NCBI GenBank assembly: GCA_012932865.1
Contig: SAXG01000003.1
Location: 1,488,001 to 1,552,000 of the forward strand
Direction of reading: 5' to 3'
Origin: Amylostereum areolatum
Lineage: Eukaryota > Basidiomycota > Agaricomycetes > Russulales > Stereaceae
Length of the DNA: 64,000 bases
Numbering within the stretch: position 1 is the first letter of the stretch; the number at the start of each line of letters is the position of its first letter. The position numbers and the translations under genes are program-made. Under the pieces are notes generated by a model, which saw only the letters and a program-made list of their open reading frames with translations, did not search any database and had not been told where the DNA came from. Below, piece by piece: positions 41,922 through 54,401 of this stretch.

Positions 41922-44900
41922 CTACGACCTCCTGCAGCAGCGGAACAAGTTGCGTTTGAAGAAGTACCACAGACACTGCAAACCGATTATTAAGGACCAA
42001 CGGAAACGGTAGAGACGAACGTACCCCAGTAAATCTAACCAAGGCAAGACCGAACGTGGAGTAGAGGATGAACGCGAAGTAGGCGTTTTGCTTTTCACGT
42101 AGATCCGCCTCGTCAACGTCAGGATCCGAAGACGGCAGCCCGTTGATGTTCTCAATGGCAACAGCCAAGCCAGCGTTACTCAACATCCAAAATGCGACAA
42201 GGCGTGTCCGGAATGTCTTGTTCTGATCATCCAACGTCGGCTTCTCGGGGGCTTCGTTAACTTCAAGCTTTGTCACGGCACGAGTCACGGTCTCTTTGAA
42301 GACGGCATCGAGATCTTCTTGTACACGGGCAGTGTCCTCAACGACAGCTTCGGCGTCCTTGGATTTCGATGAAGAGACCGAAGGAAGTGCCTCGGCTTTA
42401 TCGCTGCCTTTTGTCCCCCACGATACCTGTTGGAAAGAATTGAGTAAAACCCTACATATATGAAACCATTACGATGAGGGAAGCTTACATCGTGAAGGTT
42501 ACAAAAGGCGTAGACGTTCAGGACGTTTGTGAAACTGGGGGCCAAGCACAAGTACTGCAAGAAACTGGAGAACATGTGCCACGGATCGCGCTGAACAATA
42601 CCAGTCAGCTTGGGAGATACAGCAAGAAGATCTCGCTTACGTAGAGGAAAGAAGCGAAGAAGTAGATGCCAAATGTCGAGACCATGGCTGCTATTAGTGC
42701 GCCCACAGGTGGTGTGAAGAATGTCTTGATGATTTGGCTCGTTGTCTCGTTTTTCAGTTTATCCGGGATGGCCTGAAAAGAAGAACCCCTTAGAAACTCA
42801 CGGGGTTAATGCAGGCCAACTTCACTTACCATAAATGCTTTCACAGTTAGAGCCAAGGAACAGACCAACAGATACACTGCGAGTACGGCATATACCCTAG
42901 ATCCCGTGAGCACTTGAGACACACCAACGATCGCATGACCTACCACATTGTCAAGGCATAGGCCATCCTTTCACCTTTCGGTCGATTACCCAGTGCTAAC
43001 ACGAATTGAAGAGCCAAGAATGCGAGGTATATCCATTTGAACGCCAAATTGACCCAGTGTGTCTGGTAGTTCATGAGCGATGAGTGAGTGGAACCGATGA
43101 CAAACGACATACAACTGCTTTGGTGCCAAATATAACGATATTTTGATCCGGTGTGAGGTCGATGATGATGCTGAAGGTCAACCAGATGTTGGCCAGGGCG
43201 AACCATGAAAACAAGAGGGAGAATATATTGTACTGGCCAGAAATGATCAGTCCCCTGCGCAAACCACCCGCACGAACGTAACGTACCAAAGCCTGGACGT
43301 GGAAGAAGAACATGCGAATGATGCCGTGGCTTGACTTATACAATCGGAAGAAATGGACTACAGCATACTGGTGGGGAGGGTAAGAAACAGAACCCTCGAA
43401 GAAGCTCGGGATACTCACTATAGACGCAGCAAAAGAACCATTTAACCAACGGCGACGTTGCCCGATAAGCTCAACCGCCTGCTCCGGGACATCAGTCTCG
43501 GCCTTCGATGGCTTGACATACGTCAATGTCCACCTCGCACCCGCTTTGGCGACAAGCTCAAAACACAGGATACGATCCTCCGCCAAAAACATATTCTTGG
43601 TGAAGATATTCATCCCGTAGATACCCTTGGCGCCCAAACGATCGGCCAAAGAGTGATCTCCGTGGAAGTATTGCTCTAGTGGGCGGCCCTGGATGGCACG
43701 GAATCGGTATGCCGAAAAAGCTCCAGGCAGCACGGAGACATATCCGAAGCTGCTCTCCAAAGGCTTGTCTGCGTGCTTCGTTAAGCGAGCCTCAAAGCTT
43801 ATAAGTGAAGTCGCACATACCCAAGATGTTCGACATCTTGTATTCAAAGTTCTGGGCAGCGACCAGCGGGTTAAGCAGTTTCCTGCCCTTGTTGATCATG
43901 GCGTGGATTTCGCCACAGCAGCCGCCGAGATTCACGTCATTATAGAATGCTTCCCAGAGATAGTATATTGATTTGTGGCCGGGCTTCGTGCCGGCATCGA
44001 TGAGCACACATATTTCAGGCTACAGGAAAGGATGTTAATCACCTGACGAAACAATTAGCACCACGAGGGAAGGCTAACCTGGATCATCTTGCCGATAGCG
44101 TTGAAAAGCCACCGATGCGAGTTGATCTTCTTCTGGTTTTTCGCCTTGAGCACAAATATGATTTGGACGGGCACAAGGTTGTTGGGGTCTTCTCCGTGAG
44201 GAAGCACAAGGGCAGGAGTGGCGTCCACTGACAACTGCGTTGTGTACTATAACACGCCGATGTGAGTATCAACGGCGACTTGCGCCCCAAAAGATATCAT
44301 ACCTCAAAGATGTGAGCGACAGTCTCCTTGCCGTCGACTTGCTTCTTCATAACACCATCCTGGTAGACACCCACTGTGGCAAGCAGGTCCAAGACCGTCT
44401 TGTCCATGGCTTCAAGACCATCGACGATCAGTGCGACTGTGATCTTCTGCCAGCCAGGAACTCCCTCCTCCGCGCTACGGCGCCAGTACTTAGACTGCTT
44501 AGTCTTGCAGATATCACGGATATTGAGCATAACACCGTGAAGGGTACGCGCGTAGAGAATCTTGTCCTCATTGTACGATGTAACGGCGATGAGCAGTTCT
44601 GTTTCGCGATTGTACATCTTCGTGCGCAGAGACCAACCATTAGCTTCTGAGAACTCGTCGGGATCGCAAGTCGCGGCGCTATAACGCATGTGCCTGGAAA
44701 CAGTATCGGTAAACCTATGGTTGTGGGGCCCAACTGAGACGAGGGCTCACGAGAATTCGGTGCTCTTGACTCCCGACGTCCATTTGGATTCGATGGCGCT
44801 GTAAACGGGGGTGGGCACAGGGTATTCGGTGATAAAATTGCCGTTTGTGAGCTTGACCTTCTTGGTGACACCGCGCTTGATGGTCTGACGCCGCCGCCAG

Positions 44901-45293
44901 GCAGAATCAACACCGTTTGTAGTTGAAGATGCGGAAGAGATCGGACGCGCGTAGGGGTCGCCGTAAGTGTCAGGATCGACGGGTCTGGGCAGAGGGTAAG
45001 CCAGGACGTGGCACTGTCAGACGGATCGGGATGAGCGAAAGGAAGAGAGCAAGGACGCACCCTGGAGGATAGAAGCCACCCGTGAAGTTCTGACCGACGT
45101 TCAGAGGAAGTTTTTCCACTCCATCGTCGTCTTCGTAGGGCGTGTTTTGGCCACCGAATTCGGATGGGAATGAAGCGGTGCTTTCATAAGGACGAAGCTG
45201 GGGCTCCTGGAAGTGGAGGTTGCGAGGCCTGTCAACGAAGGGATCTGAAGTGAGATGGCCGTCATCGTGGGAGGCGGGGGGGCGGTCAGCCAT
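41922..45293 (-). CDS. CHS: Chitin synthase (GT2, class I-III type)
   Basis: This membrane enzyme polymerises UDP-GlcNAc into cell-wall chitin. The cytosolic N-terminus [18 protein letters not shown] is followed by [18 protein letters not shown] and the chitin_synth_1N block [19 protein letters not shown]. The catalytic core has [76 protein letters not shown] (EDR) and the processivity motif [13 protein letters not shown]-terminal membrane helices follow ([57 protein letters not shown]). The gene ends at [17 protein letters not shown]. About eleven introns are present. The N-terminal length and motif set exclude the myosin-linked classes. It shares a 486-bp upstream region with the CLPTM1 gene. 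Confidence 0.93.
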
Positions 45294-45779
45294 GATGGGA
45301 GGACGGCTGAGAAGGCAAGATGGGGGAAGAGAGAAGAAACGCGAAGGCGTGTAATTATGGAGGCCGTCGCGAGGCAGTGAAGAGGTGATGTTGCTCTAAA
45401 TACACGCTCACACCCCCCGGCGGAAGCCGAACTAGAGCGCAGCCAATTCGTGAGTTCTTCTCCACAAAATACTGTTTTTTGAGAGGATATTCCGTGTGAT
45501 CGAACCGCTAGAGTGTGACGAGCGCAGGCCAGAGCAAGGATCAACTGAGCTGTCTCGCAAGTCCTTCGAAACTTCGAGCTTCGAGCCGCGCGACAACGCT
45601 GAGCCTGCGACCTTTCGCAAGACCGACGACGCGGCGCGAGTACGGGGCCGTCATAAAATGACCGGCCTGGCGCCGGCGGCTACGTTTCGTCGCCCCTGGC
45701 TGACTTCCGGTCACCGTCACACCTCTGAGCAGTCCACCAGTGCCAGTGCCGGTGTCAGTGCTAGTTTCCTTTGCACAAC
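45294..45779. promoter_or_regulatory. Divergent promoter region, chitin synthase / CLPTM1
   Basis: The 486 bp between the divergent starts is GC-rich. It includes GGTCACG/CGTGACC-like and TTCGAA palindromes (45561-45590). No validated site can be assigned. Confidence 0.35.
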
Positions 45780-48542
45780 ATGCCTCCTCCCCAAGAAGGC
45801 GCACCCATTCCCGGAAGACAAGAGGAGGAATCCACTTTCAAGAAACTTCTGGGGTTCGCTCAGGTATGTCTTCCTCGTCTTATCTGCGTCGGTGACACGT
45901 TCACTGACCCTTGCGCTCGCCTCTACACAGCAAGCCTTCATCATATTCGCGCTGACACAGATCGGTAAGGGGGTTTCTTTTCGTACATCATAGTCTGTCC
46001 TGACTCACCTTCACGTAGCGAGCAAGTTTTTCTCTACCAAAGCGCCGCCGACCGCGCCTCCGGCGGCAGGGTCCCCTCCCCCCCACTCCCTCAACCTACC
46101 ACCCGCGCAGGCCGTACCGGACTGGCCCCTGAACATCCCAATCTCGTTTCACGTCCACCTGTCTACAGATCCTTTAGCACAGAGCTACTCGTCACCGGCT
46201 GATCAAGTTGAATTGCCCCACTTCGTTTGGCATAACATCACTTTCGGTGACTGGAACGAGGCCCGTCAAGAAGAACTCGAGGTTCAGATCCCTGAGGTGT
46301 GTGGGCGCGTCGACGAGGTGTCTTTACGCATCCTAACGACCCCTCCAGTCCGTACAGCACAACGGATCCCTGTGGGCCGACATCTTTGTCACGAAGGACG
46401 ATGCCACCATCGACCCTCGCAACCCCGACTACAAACCAAATGCTGTCCACCACGTTAGGAAGCGTACGTCTCGTCTCTCAGGCAGTTTTCCTTTACTGAA
46501 ACGTTGTCTATCTACCAGTCTTAACGCGGTATCTCCCTAAACCTAAAGTTCGGAAGGAAAAGCTTTTATTGGGCTCGAAGGAGCAATCCGAAGGAGATGT
46601 CGAGGAAGAGGCAAGTCCTTACTTGTATTGCGGCGTTTATTCTGAGGCAATGCTCACACGCGCTTGCGTTACTTAGGAGGAGACCGTTATCATTTCCTAC
46701 TGGCACCAGGTAAGATCGTGTCTGGGTCTCAGCCGCGAAATTCAGTTAACCCAATCCCCTACCTCAGAATCTCACGCTTGCATTGGTATCTGACGGTCCT
46801 CAGATACCTGTCGGGCAGCTACCCCCGCCAGTTGCTGAACGTACGTTAACATCCTGACATGGTGCTTTTGCCAAACTGACGCCGTCCGCCGCAGATGTTC
46901 ATCTGGTGGCTGGGAAACGCGACCAAACCGGTGCTATGGGTTATTATAAACCGATTGTCTACCCGAATGAATTTTGGAACATGCGGTCCCAATATGTCGA
47001 GATCAACACCACGACACCTACCCTCCCGCTTCAAATCACCTTCCAGCCGATGTCATACTTCAAATTCCAGCTCTTCGCGTCTTTGTCGCATGGACTTTCA
47101 CAAGCCGCAAAACAAGAAGGTGCCGCTTCTGCAGGCGAATTGGACGAGATTAAGAGGATGCTCGTAGAGACTAACCCTTGGTTCCTCGGCTTAACCGGAC
47201 TTGTCAGCATTCTTCATGTCGTGTATGTTGAGTTTCGAGGTCTTGTCCTTGTCTGATGCTAAAAATCTTGTATACAGATTCGAAATGCTGGCTTTCACAT
47301 CAGATGTTTCCCACTGGAGAAACAAAAATGAGCTTACCGGAGTCTCTGTTCGGTATAAACCATATATTCATATTCTGTCTGAACAACCTTGACATGTTTG
47401 TCCTATAGAACGGTTCGTTGCTCTATCCCCCCCCTCCCCATCAACACTCGCTAAACACGTTAGTAGATCGTCATCAACGTTTTCACCCAACTAGTAGTCT
47501 TGCTCTACCTCATCGACAACAACACAGACACGAGCTGGATGATCCTGATGGGTTCCGGAATGGGTGTGGTCATCGAGGCATGGAAAGTGAGTGTAACACT
47601 CCTTATTGTCTCCGACCTTTCTTTTGTTGACGGTGCCGGTGCAGATCACCAAGGCTGTGGACATTGGCATTGCAGCAGCACCCGCGGGCTCTATACTTCC
47701 CTGGAAGCTCGACATTAAAGGCAAGTCTTCGTCGATTTATCACTTCTCGCAATGCTGAGCGCCCTGGCCACAGATAAACACGTTCTCAGCGAGGATGAGA
47801 AGAAGACACAGGAGTGAGTATGGTCTAGTGCATCGATGTTCGCGATGACTCACGGGATGGCGTAGGTACGACAAACTGGCGTTCCGTTACGTTTCCTATG
47901 TGGCAATTCCATGCCTGGCGGGGTACACGGTGTACTCCTTGCTTTATGAAAGCCATCGTGGCTGGTATAGCTTCATCATCTCCACCTTGACGTCATTTGT
48001 GTACATGTTCGGCTTCGTACGTCTGCTTCTTTCGCGACCTTAGGTATCCCGAGCTCACAACCGTGTTCTAGGCACAACTTATCCCTCAGTTGATTATAAA
48101 CTACAAGCTAAAGGTGAGCGGCTCGTGCATGATTTTGCTATTCTTGCTCATACACGTCTGTGCAGAGCGTCGCGCATATGCCTATGAAGGCTATGGTTTA
48201 TAAAACTCTGTCTACGGTCATCGATGACCTCTTTGCGTCAGTACCCCGGTACATATTCCGTAGCTTTCTGTTGAGAAAATCCACATTGTCAGGTTCATCA
48301 TCAAAATGCCCTTCCTACATCGTCTGGCATGTTTCCGCGACGATGCGGTATTCCTCGTGTTCTTGTATCAGGCAAGGGTTTCTGTATATCTGCTGTTGCT
48401 GTTTGCTGAGATTGTTTTCTGATAGCGTTGGATATACCGAATCGATCCCAAACGAATCAATGAATACGGGCAAGTCCTGTCGTCTGACGCGAATACCGCG
48501 GATGAAACTTCATCGTCGAAGGAGAGCAAGAAGGACCGATAG
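45780..48542 (+). CDS. CLPTM1: CLPTM1 family multi-pass membrane protein
   Basis: CLPTM1/CLPTM1L proteins are ER membrane proteins; the CLPTM1L branch has been reported to scramble GPI precursors. The start MPPPQEGAPIPGRQEEE leads to an N-terminal helix (QAFIIFALTQI). A long luminal part contains ISFHVHLSTDPLAQ, HFVWHNITFGDWNEARQEE, NGSLWADIFVTKDDATIDP and YKPIVYPNEFWNMRSQYVEI. The membrane half shows FEMLAFTSDVSHWRNKNE, NVFTQLVVLLYLIDNNTDTS, GWYSFIISTLTSFVYMFGF, PQLIINYKLKSVAHMPMKAM, FIIKMPFLHRLACFRDDAVF and LYQRWIYRIDPKRINEYG. These are hallmark stretches of the family. A Ser/Lys-rich tail ends SSSKESKKDR. At least sixteen short introns are present. Confidence 0.93.
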
Positions 48543-48873
48543 GGCGCGGATGGTTAGCCGGGTACCTTGCACGTATATAGACTATGTAACAGACGAATCC
48601 AGAGGTCACGAACCTCGGGTTTTTTCACAGGGCTAATTGATATACTTACTTGTACTCTCTGCGGACGAATGAACCGTTCGAGTACGGTAAATTAACAGTG
48701 TGGCGAGCTCGGTGTTAGATCGGGCCGAGCGCCGAACGAGATCCGGCGAGTCAGTCACAGTGAGCGGCAATTTTATTGAAAACGGTTGAAGACGATCAAA
48801 GCACTTGACCTACACTTAACCCTCATCCTGCGCCATCCTGCGCCCTCAGGCTACTCCCTACTTCCCCGGAATC
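48543..48873. other. Intergenic spacer
   Basis: This 331-bp spacer lies between two plus-strand genes. A direct CATCCTGCGCC repeat occurs at 48827-48846. It presumably holds the promoter of the next gene. Nothing else is seen. Confidence 0.4.
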
Positions 48874-50950
48874 ATGGCAGATTATACCTGTAAATGCCTC
48901 AATATACGCATCCGGAAGAACCCCGCCGTCGGAAAACCCCCTATGCTTGAGGATAGTGGTTATGTGTCGGTCTATGTCGGGGAGCAAGGGATCACTGTGG
49001 TGCGTGCATATATGTCACCCTGTGATCAAGTTTTCTGCTAACCATCTTACAGATCCATAGCCACTTGACACTGAGAACTCGGACTCGCTCAAAGCAGTTG
49101 GCTGCAGCCAAAGCAGAGCAATCTATGCTCCGAAGATATATGGTCTTGCGATGTCTGGTCTGCAAGACAGACGTTTATCGCGTGGCGCAGGTTGTTCCGT
49201 CGGAAATGGATGCCCCCGAAGGACCAGTTCTTTCCTCAGATGACTGGGTCGAACTCGAAACATTGAAGAGCACCTCTGGCTGGATCGAATTGTCAAAGGA
49301 ATGTTTGGTATGTCGTCTTTCCCGTCAGCCAGCCGCCACAATAGCTCCGGGCGCACGCTTCAAGCGAAAACTTGAGGAGGCTCGCGCTATACGCTTCACA
49401 CTAACGTGCTCTACATAGTCGGGGCCATCGGTTACGGCATTGGAAGTCTCCCCCTCCTACTCCTCTGCTTTACAAATTGTCATCCCTTCCACGGCACCCG
49501 ACATGTCCGCAGCCTTCAAACGTGTTCCGTCGTCATATTCGTTATCCTTAGACACGCGGGATGTACCAAGTCCGAAACGCAGTGCTTTCCCCTCCCTTCC
49601 TCCAATACTGCCCCCAGCTCCTTTCACCCCTTCACATCCTGTGTTCGGTCGCATTGCTTCTTTCGTCCTTGAGCGCTCGGACGCCATCAGACAAGCCGCC
49701 GAAGAACAAATGGCAAAAATAATCGACGTCAAGGTGTCGGAAATAGAAAAGGAGGAAAATGAACTGCGTCGTCAAGTCGCGGTGCTGTGGAATATCTTCC
49801 GCGATGCGCTCAACGAAATCGAGATAGAGAAGAAGGCGCTTTCAAAGCTAGAGGGCTCGAGAAGGACCTCACAAGGCGCGATTGATACGACGCTGTTAAC
49901 ACAGTTCTCGAAAGTCGCCCGTCCTGCCTTATCAAGTTCGGGTCAGCGCGCTGTTTCATCGACTTCCCAAAAGCCGTCAGCCTTGTCCGCATCCCTTGCG
50001 AGTTCCTCTTTCCATCATCCCGAAGCACAGGACGGCTTTCTGGATTCGTCACCTACGTCACGACACGACAGTGCATACAGCACTGCTTCGTCTGCCTCAT
50101 CACCTCGTCACTCCGGTAGCTTTTCCAACGGTCTGGGCGAAGAGCATTACATCATGCGAGGGTCGTTCAGGCGTGATCTGAGCGACTCTAAGGACGTCGC
50201 GACCAGCTTCAAATATACCATCGATCTTGAGGGCGAGATGAAGAAGCATGCAGCAGCCCAGGAAGCCGCTGCGACATCTCATGCACCTCGGCGGTCTACG
50301 TCTCCTAAACCCAAGTCACCTGCTGTAAAGTCTGCACCGAAATCCTCGTCTTCGAAGCCTGCCACAAAATCAGAGACCGGCTCCCCCAGTTTTGGAAAGG
50401 TGAAGGGCAAACGAAAAGTGACGTTTGATGTCAAATCTCCGCCTGAGAAAGAAAGGTCAGAGGAGACTCAAAGGCCTCTGGATCCCGAGGAAGGTCAGTA
50501 TATGTCTCTCTGTTCGTCGATGTCCCCTTTCCTCATACAGTTTCAGACACAATTTTCGACTTAGACGACGAGATCGATGGCGCCCGGGCACCTGAAGCAC
50601 TCTCTCCCGAATTGATGCTGCCCCTGAACGAGCCTCCTACCCCTCACGTTCCACTACGGTCGTCGCGACTACGCAGTGTCGGAAGCCTCCCCGAGTCGCT
50701 GTCCCTATTGCGCCCCGCATCGTTACCTGCACCATCTGCCCTTCACAAACCTCAAATCGCTACAGAAATCCCGATAGCTTCCCACCCAAGGGAGTCAACA
50801 TCGAATGGATCCGTAGCCGAGGCAGAAGTTTTGAGTCCTTTAGAAGAGGAAATATCAAAACTAGTGGCTGCAGGGACACCAAGTCATCGTCATGCTTGGA
50901 AGAAGGACAGTAAATCATGGGAGTTATTTTCGGGACGGGATCGTCAGACG

Positions 50951-50991
<41 letters not shown>

Positions 50992-51488
50992 TGATGAGGG
51001 AGACACACTCTCTGCCCTTCCTGACAAGGCCGTCTTGTCATCCAACGGTACGCATTCTATCACACCTTCTTGATGTTTACTTAGGATATATTCGTGGAGG
51101 TATCGACTGGAATCAGACCATGGCGTCCTCCTTACCAATTTCCATCGGCCCAATCTCGAAGCATCAGGCGTCCGGGTTGGTCTACGAGCCCAAAACGTCT
51201 CTCTCGGACAATTACGGCCTGTTGGTACCGTCGTTGCGGCCAACAGAAATGTCCCGTGCATCGAAACTCTCCACGACCGCTCTCCGTAAGGCTGCATACG
51301 CCGAACGCGATCGGACACGATCGATGGATCCTGGCGCACTTGATTTTGTCGTCGGTGAGGATACCGATGACGACGTTGCAGAGCTAGGCCTCGGAGTAGG
51401 CAGCCGAGGACGACAGAATGCATTGCGCATCCTGCAGGCGCGCAGCTCGCTCCCGGCCGAGGGTATGTGGCGAAGTCTAGCAACCTAA
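48874..51488 (+). CDS. Unrecognised protein with Cys motifs, coiled coil and Asp run
   Basis: I do not recognise this protein (about 770 residues). The N-terminal exon MADYTCKCLNIRIRKNP carries CxC. About 90 residues later LRCLVCKTDVYRVAQVV carries CxxC, so a four-Cys zinc site is possible, loosely like Mis18/Yippee folds. After an intron (within 49313-49418) comes a disordered linker, then a helix (RSDAIRQAAEEQMAKIIDVK) and coiled coil (EIEKEENELRRQVAVLWNIF). Ser/Pro-rich regions with many SP/TP sites follow, then EEEISKLVAAGTPSHRHAWK and a run of about 15 Asp encoded by GAC repeats. A conserved-looking end follows, including GGIDWNQTMASSLPISIG, GALDFVVGEDTDDDVAELG and LPAEGMWRSLAT. A chromatin or cell-cycle role is only a guess. 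Confidence 0.72.
50949..50996 (+). repeat. GAC trinucleotide microsatellite (poly-Asp coding)
   Basis: A perfect run of GAC codons, followed by GATGAT, lies inside the coding sequence of the preceding gene and encodes about 15 consecutive Asp. Triplet runs like this vary in length between strains. Confidence 0.9.
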
Positions 51489-51865
51489 TACCCGCTGGAA
51501 GGGGTGCGATCTATGGCGAAGATATGAACAAAGTTTGTATTCAATTGTATTCTTTTCTTGTTGTGGTTGTTGTGTTGTTGGGCCCATGTTGTAGTCTACA
51601 TGTATTCACACCGTTGTTGCTTCTTTATTAGCACTCGCACGCTGTATTAGTTTCCTTGTCTTACTTTCTGTTCCCTTGGCGTTCACGGCGACGCTGTACC
51701 AGGAACTAATAGTGTACATGTACTTCTAATATGTACCTTCATCTTGCGTTTTCAATCGGTGTAAGATTCGAAAGCGTATGCATATTAAGAGCACTGTCTA
51801 TAGAAGCACCGAGGTTACAAGTAACAAAGTGGATGGAATGAGAGATATATTGGCCAGCTAATGCC
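51489..51865. other. Convergent intergenic region
   Basis: This 377-bp stretch lies between the 3' ends of the Cys-motif protein gene and the SET gene. It is T-rich, with TTGTTGTGG-type repeats (51555-51580) that look like 3' UTR. No gene is seen. Confidence 0.45.
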
Positions 51866-53262
51866 CTAGTCGACGCTTGGCTCGGCCTGAGCAGGGGTGA
51901 CCTCTGCCGATTGTGCGTCTATACGGGTGACCACTTCTTCGACTTTGGATTCGTCTTTCTGGACGGGGTCGGCCTCAGCATTTGGAGTAGCCTCCAATTC
52001 CGAGGCGCATCTCTCGCAAGGGCAGGCGAAGCGCCATCCGCGAGCGAGTTCCATACGTCGGCGGCGACGAGTCTCCGCCGTGGATTCATCTTCGCGTTTG
52101 GTAACATCGACGAAGGCCACAGTCACTTCGTCACCTGCTTTGAGATCCCGTCCCGCTATGAGGTGGGCTTCTGAGGTACCATTCTCGAACGATAGGCGGG
52201 CAGATGGGTCACAGTTGTGTTGAATCTGATGAAAACGTTACCGTCAGAGTACTGGATGCTCACTGATATTAGAAGTGACTCACGTAAGACGACACAGCAA
52301 AGAAAGCAGATCCAATTTGACGTGACGTTCCGAATGGAGTTCGCGTCCTTTCCTGGTCTTCTGGCCTTTCTGTGGCTGCAACAGGCTAATGAAAGGTGAG
52401 TAAGTCGATACAGTTAGATGTGTTGCGCCAGCTACCTTATCATCGCGGCCACCGCTGTAAGTCACCCCATAGGCGTTGTATGACATCTTGCCCTTGAGAG
52501 TTGCATAACGTTCATCGGTTACGAATTGTTCCAAACCGGGCAGGGCACTTTGAAGAACTTCGCGGAATGGCTTGGCCTCGCCCTCTGGCAGGTCGAGTTC
52601 CAGGAACCTGAGGCGCTCGACATGGTCGTACAATGAATAATCGCCACTGCTCAGTTCGTCTGCTGGGTTTGTGGAATTGTCACCATCGGCGGGAACCATC
52701 TTAGCCACCTCAGCGGCCACTTGACGTGCGATGAATCGAGCGACGAGCATAGGTGCTGCCCTACCGGACTCCTTAATGAACTTAACGAAGTCATCTTGAG
52801 CCTTCTCCCGCGTCGCGGCCGCTTCGGGTGGCATCATGGAACCAATCTCAAGAGGGACCGGGGGCTCTGCGCCGAAGAGTAGATTTTGAGACTGGGCCTT
52901 GGACTTCGTGTCGCACTCCTTTGAACAGTAGACCGCACCGAATTTGTCGCCTTCAGGCCTGATACCTGCGTCGCTGGAGATTTCCCGAAGACAGTGAGTG
53001 CAATGAGAGCCCACGCCCTCAAGGTCTGCGTCAAGTGCCGAGATAAGAGGCTGCTCCTGAAAATCCCGCAAGTGTCAACAAATCAAGCACAAGTGTCATG
53101 TATGAACGATACCTTGTAGATAATCTCTCCAGCCGCGAAGTCTTTGTTGACCACGAGCACCCTCTTTCGGACGACTGCGCCGTTTGCATCAGGGGCATCG
53201 ACAGCCTTCACAGATACGTTAAAGTGTTTGGAAGGGAAATGGTCGAAGTATCCTACCGCCAT
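51866..53262 (-). CDS. SET5: SET-domain protein, SET5/SMYD-like
   Basis: This is a probable protein-lysine methyltransferase. The first exon MAVGYFDHFPSKHFNVSVKA and NKDFAAGEIIYK carries the SET N-terminal strand, then an intron leads to EQPLISALDAD. A MYND-like zinc region follows (CTHCLREISS ... YCSKECDTKSK). After a helical insert, SYNAYGVTYSGG, GSAFFAVSS and YIQHNCDPSARLSF supply the SET core; the usual NHxCxPN is HNCDPSA here. GRDLKAGDEVTVAFVDV and the post-SET cysteines WRFACPCERCASE follow, then an acidic tail. The architecture (split SET with inserted zinc region) fits the Set5 branch, which in yeast methylates histone H4 tails. The start is uncertain: a GTG-led extension to 53304 is open. 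Confidence 0.8.
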
Positions 53263-53447
53263 CGATCTCAGCAAAGACAGCTCGCAAATCCGCTTGACGC
53301 TCACCTTCTACGCGGTCTTTCACCTGAAAGATGGAATTAGGGTGGGGAAAATGGCGGAATATATTAGAATGAAGTTCAATGCGGAGGTGGAACAGAGAAA
53401 AGAGTAACGTAGGATCGAGCATATCGTGCGAAGATACAAGCAGATAA

Positions 53448-54211
53448 TCAGGTCGTGGCAGGCGTCTGGGTACCCGGGTCTGTGACCTGATCCCATTCCT
53501 GAGAAGAGGCCTCCGAGGGAGGACCACCACGAACAGGGCTCGTCTCATCCTCAGATATAACAGATGGTGGTCGTTCATCTTCGGAAGGTGTACTCACGTC
53601 CAGTTGTGTCATTTCCATCACGAGCTATATAACGCGTTTGTCAACGAATACAAAGGAGGGACGGAAGAGACGAACCTTGAAGACATGCTCTGGGACAGTC
53701 TGCTGGTAGATGACGATGAGTTCCACAGGTGATGGGTAGACGCGGAGGGCGCGGAAGAAGCACATCGCGGCCGGAAGAGCGAACATAGGACCTAGAGATC
53801 TCGGTGAGAAGATTGTTGGAGGAGAAAGATATATATACACACCTTGGACACAGAGCTGCTCGCCCATGCCAACTTGATTCATGAAATACGTTTCCTTCTC
53901 TTCCGGGGTAGGTGGCACCGTCTCGCTTTTCACTTTTTCCATCGCGGCACGCAACTCTGCCTCTGTAACCGTGGCGGAGCCAGCCGCTGCAGAGGGTGCC
54001 GGAGCAATGGCGACCGTCTTCTCGACCTTTTTCTTTTCCTTGCCTGAAAACGCATGCGGAGTAAGTGAATTGTGACAGCGCGTTGGAGACGAAGGAACAT
54101 ACGCAATTTCTTGCGGAAAGCAGCGTCATTGCGACGCTTGTAGTCAAAGTAGACGGCATAGGCGAGAAGGCCGACGCCAGCGGCGGTGAGAAGAGTTGCG
54201 GTCCTGTTCAT
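53448..54211 (-). CDS. TOM20: Mitochondrial import receptor TOM20
   Basis: Tom20 is the outer-membrane receptor that recognises presequences. The start MNRTATLLTAAGVGLLAYAV is a single N-terminal anchor, followed by YFDYKRRNDAAFRKKL, the conserved positively charged stretch. After an intron a Lys-rich linker and ATVTEAELRAAMEKVKSETV appear. The receptor domain then reads PTPEEKETYFMNQVGMGEQL, ALPAAMCFFRALRVYPSPVE and LIVIYQQTVPEHVFK. The C-terminal tail is acidic and Ser/Thr/Pro rich (DERPPSVISEDETSPV), ending QTPATT. Length about 190 residues with three introns is normal. It is divergent from the AAA ATPase with 190 bp between starts. Confidence 0.93.
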
Positions 54212-54401
54212 GGCGGACGACGAGAGCAAGCACGCTGCAGGCTCCAAGTCCATTCGCCGAAATTTGGCGAGCACATCCATCACGTGGAGATTATGTCACA
54301 GGCGCGCGTCGCGTCGACAGCCTGAGATGGGAGTAACCAGAGAGTTGCTCCTTGCGACCCTCCACTATCCAAGTTGAAGTATACGAGGGCTACGACACGA
54401 C

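Noticed and set aside
45497..45507. Second GGTTCGATC match (minus strand) as a tRNA B box
   Set aside because: The last two bases do not fit the B-box consensus, and no anticodon arm or A box is nearby.
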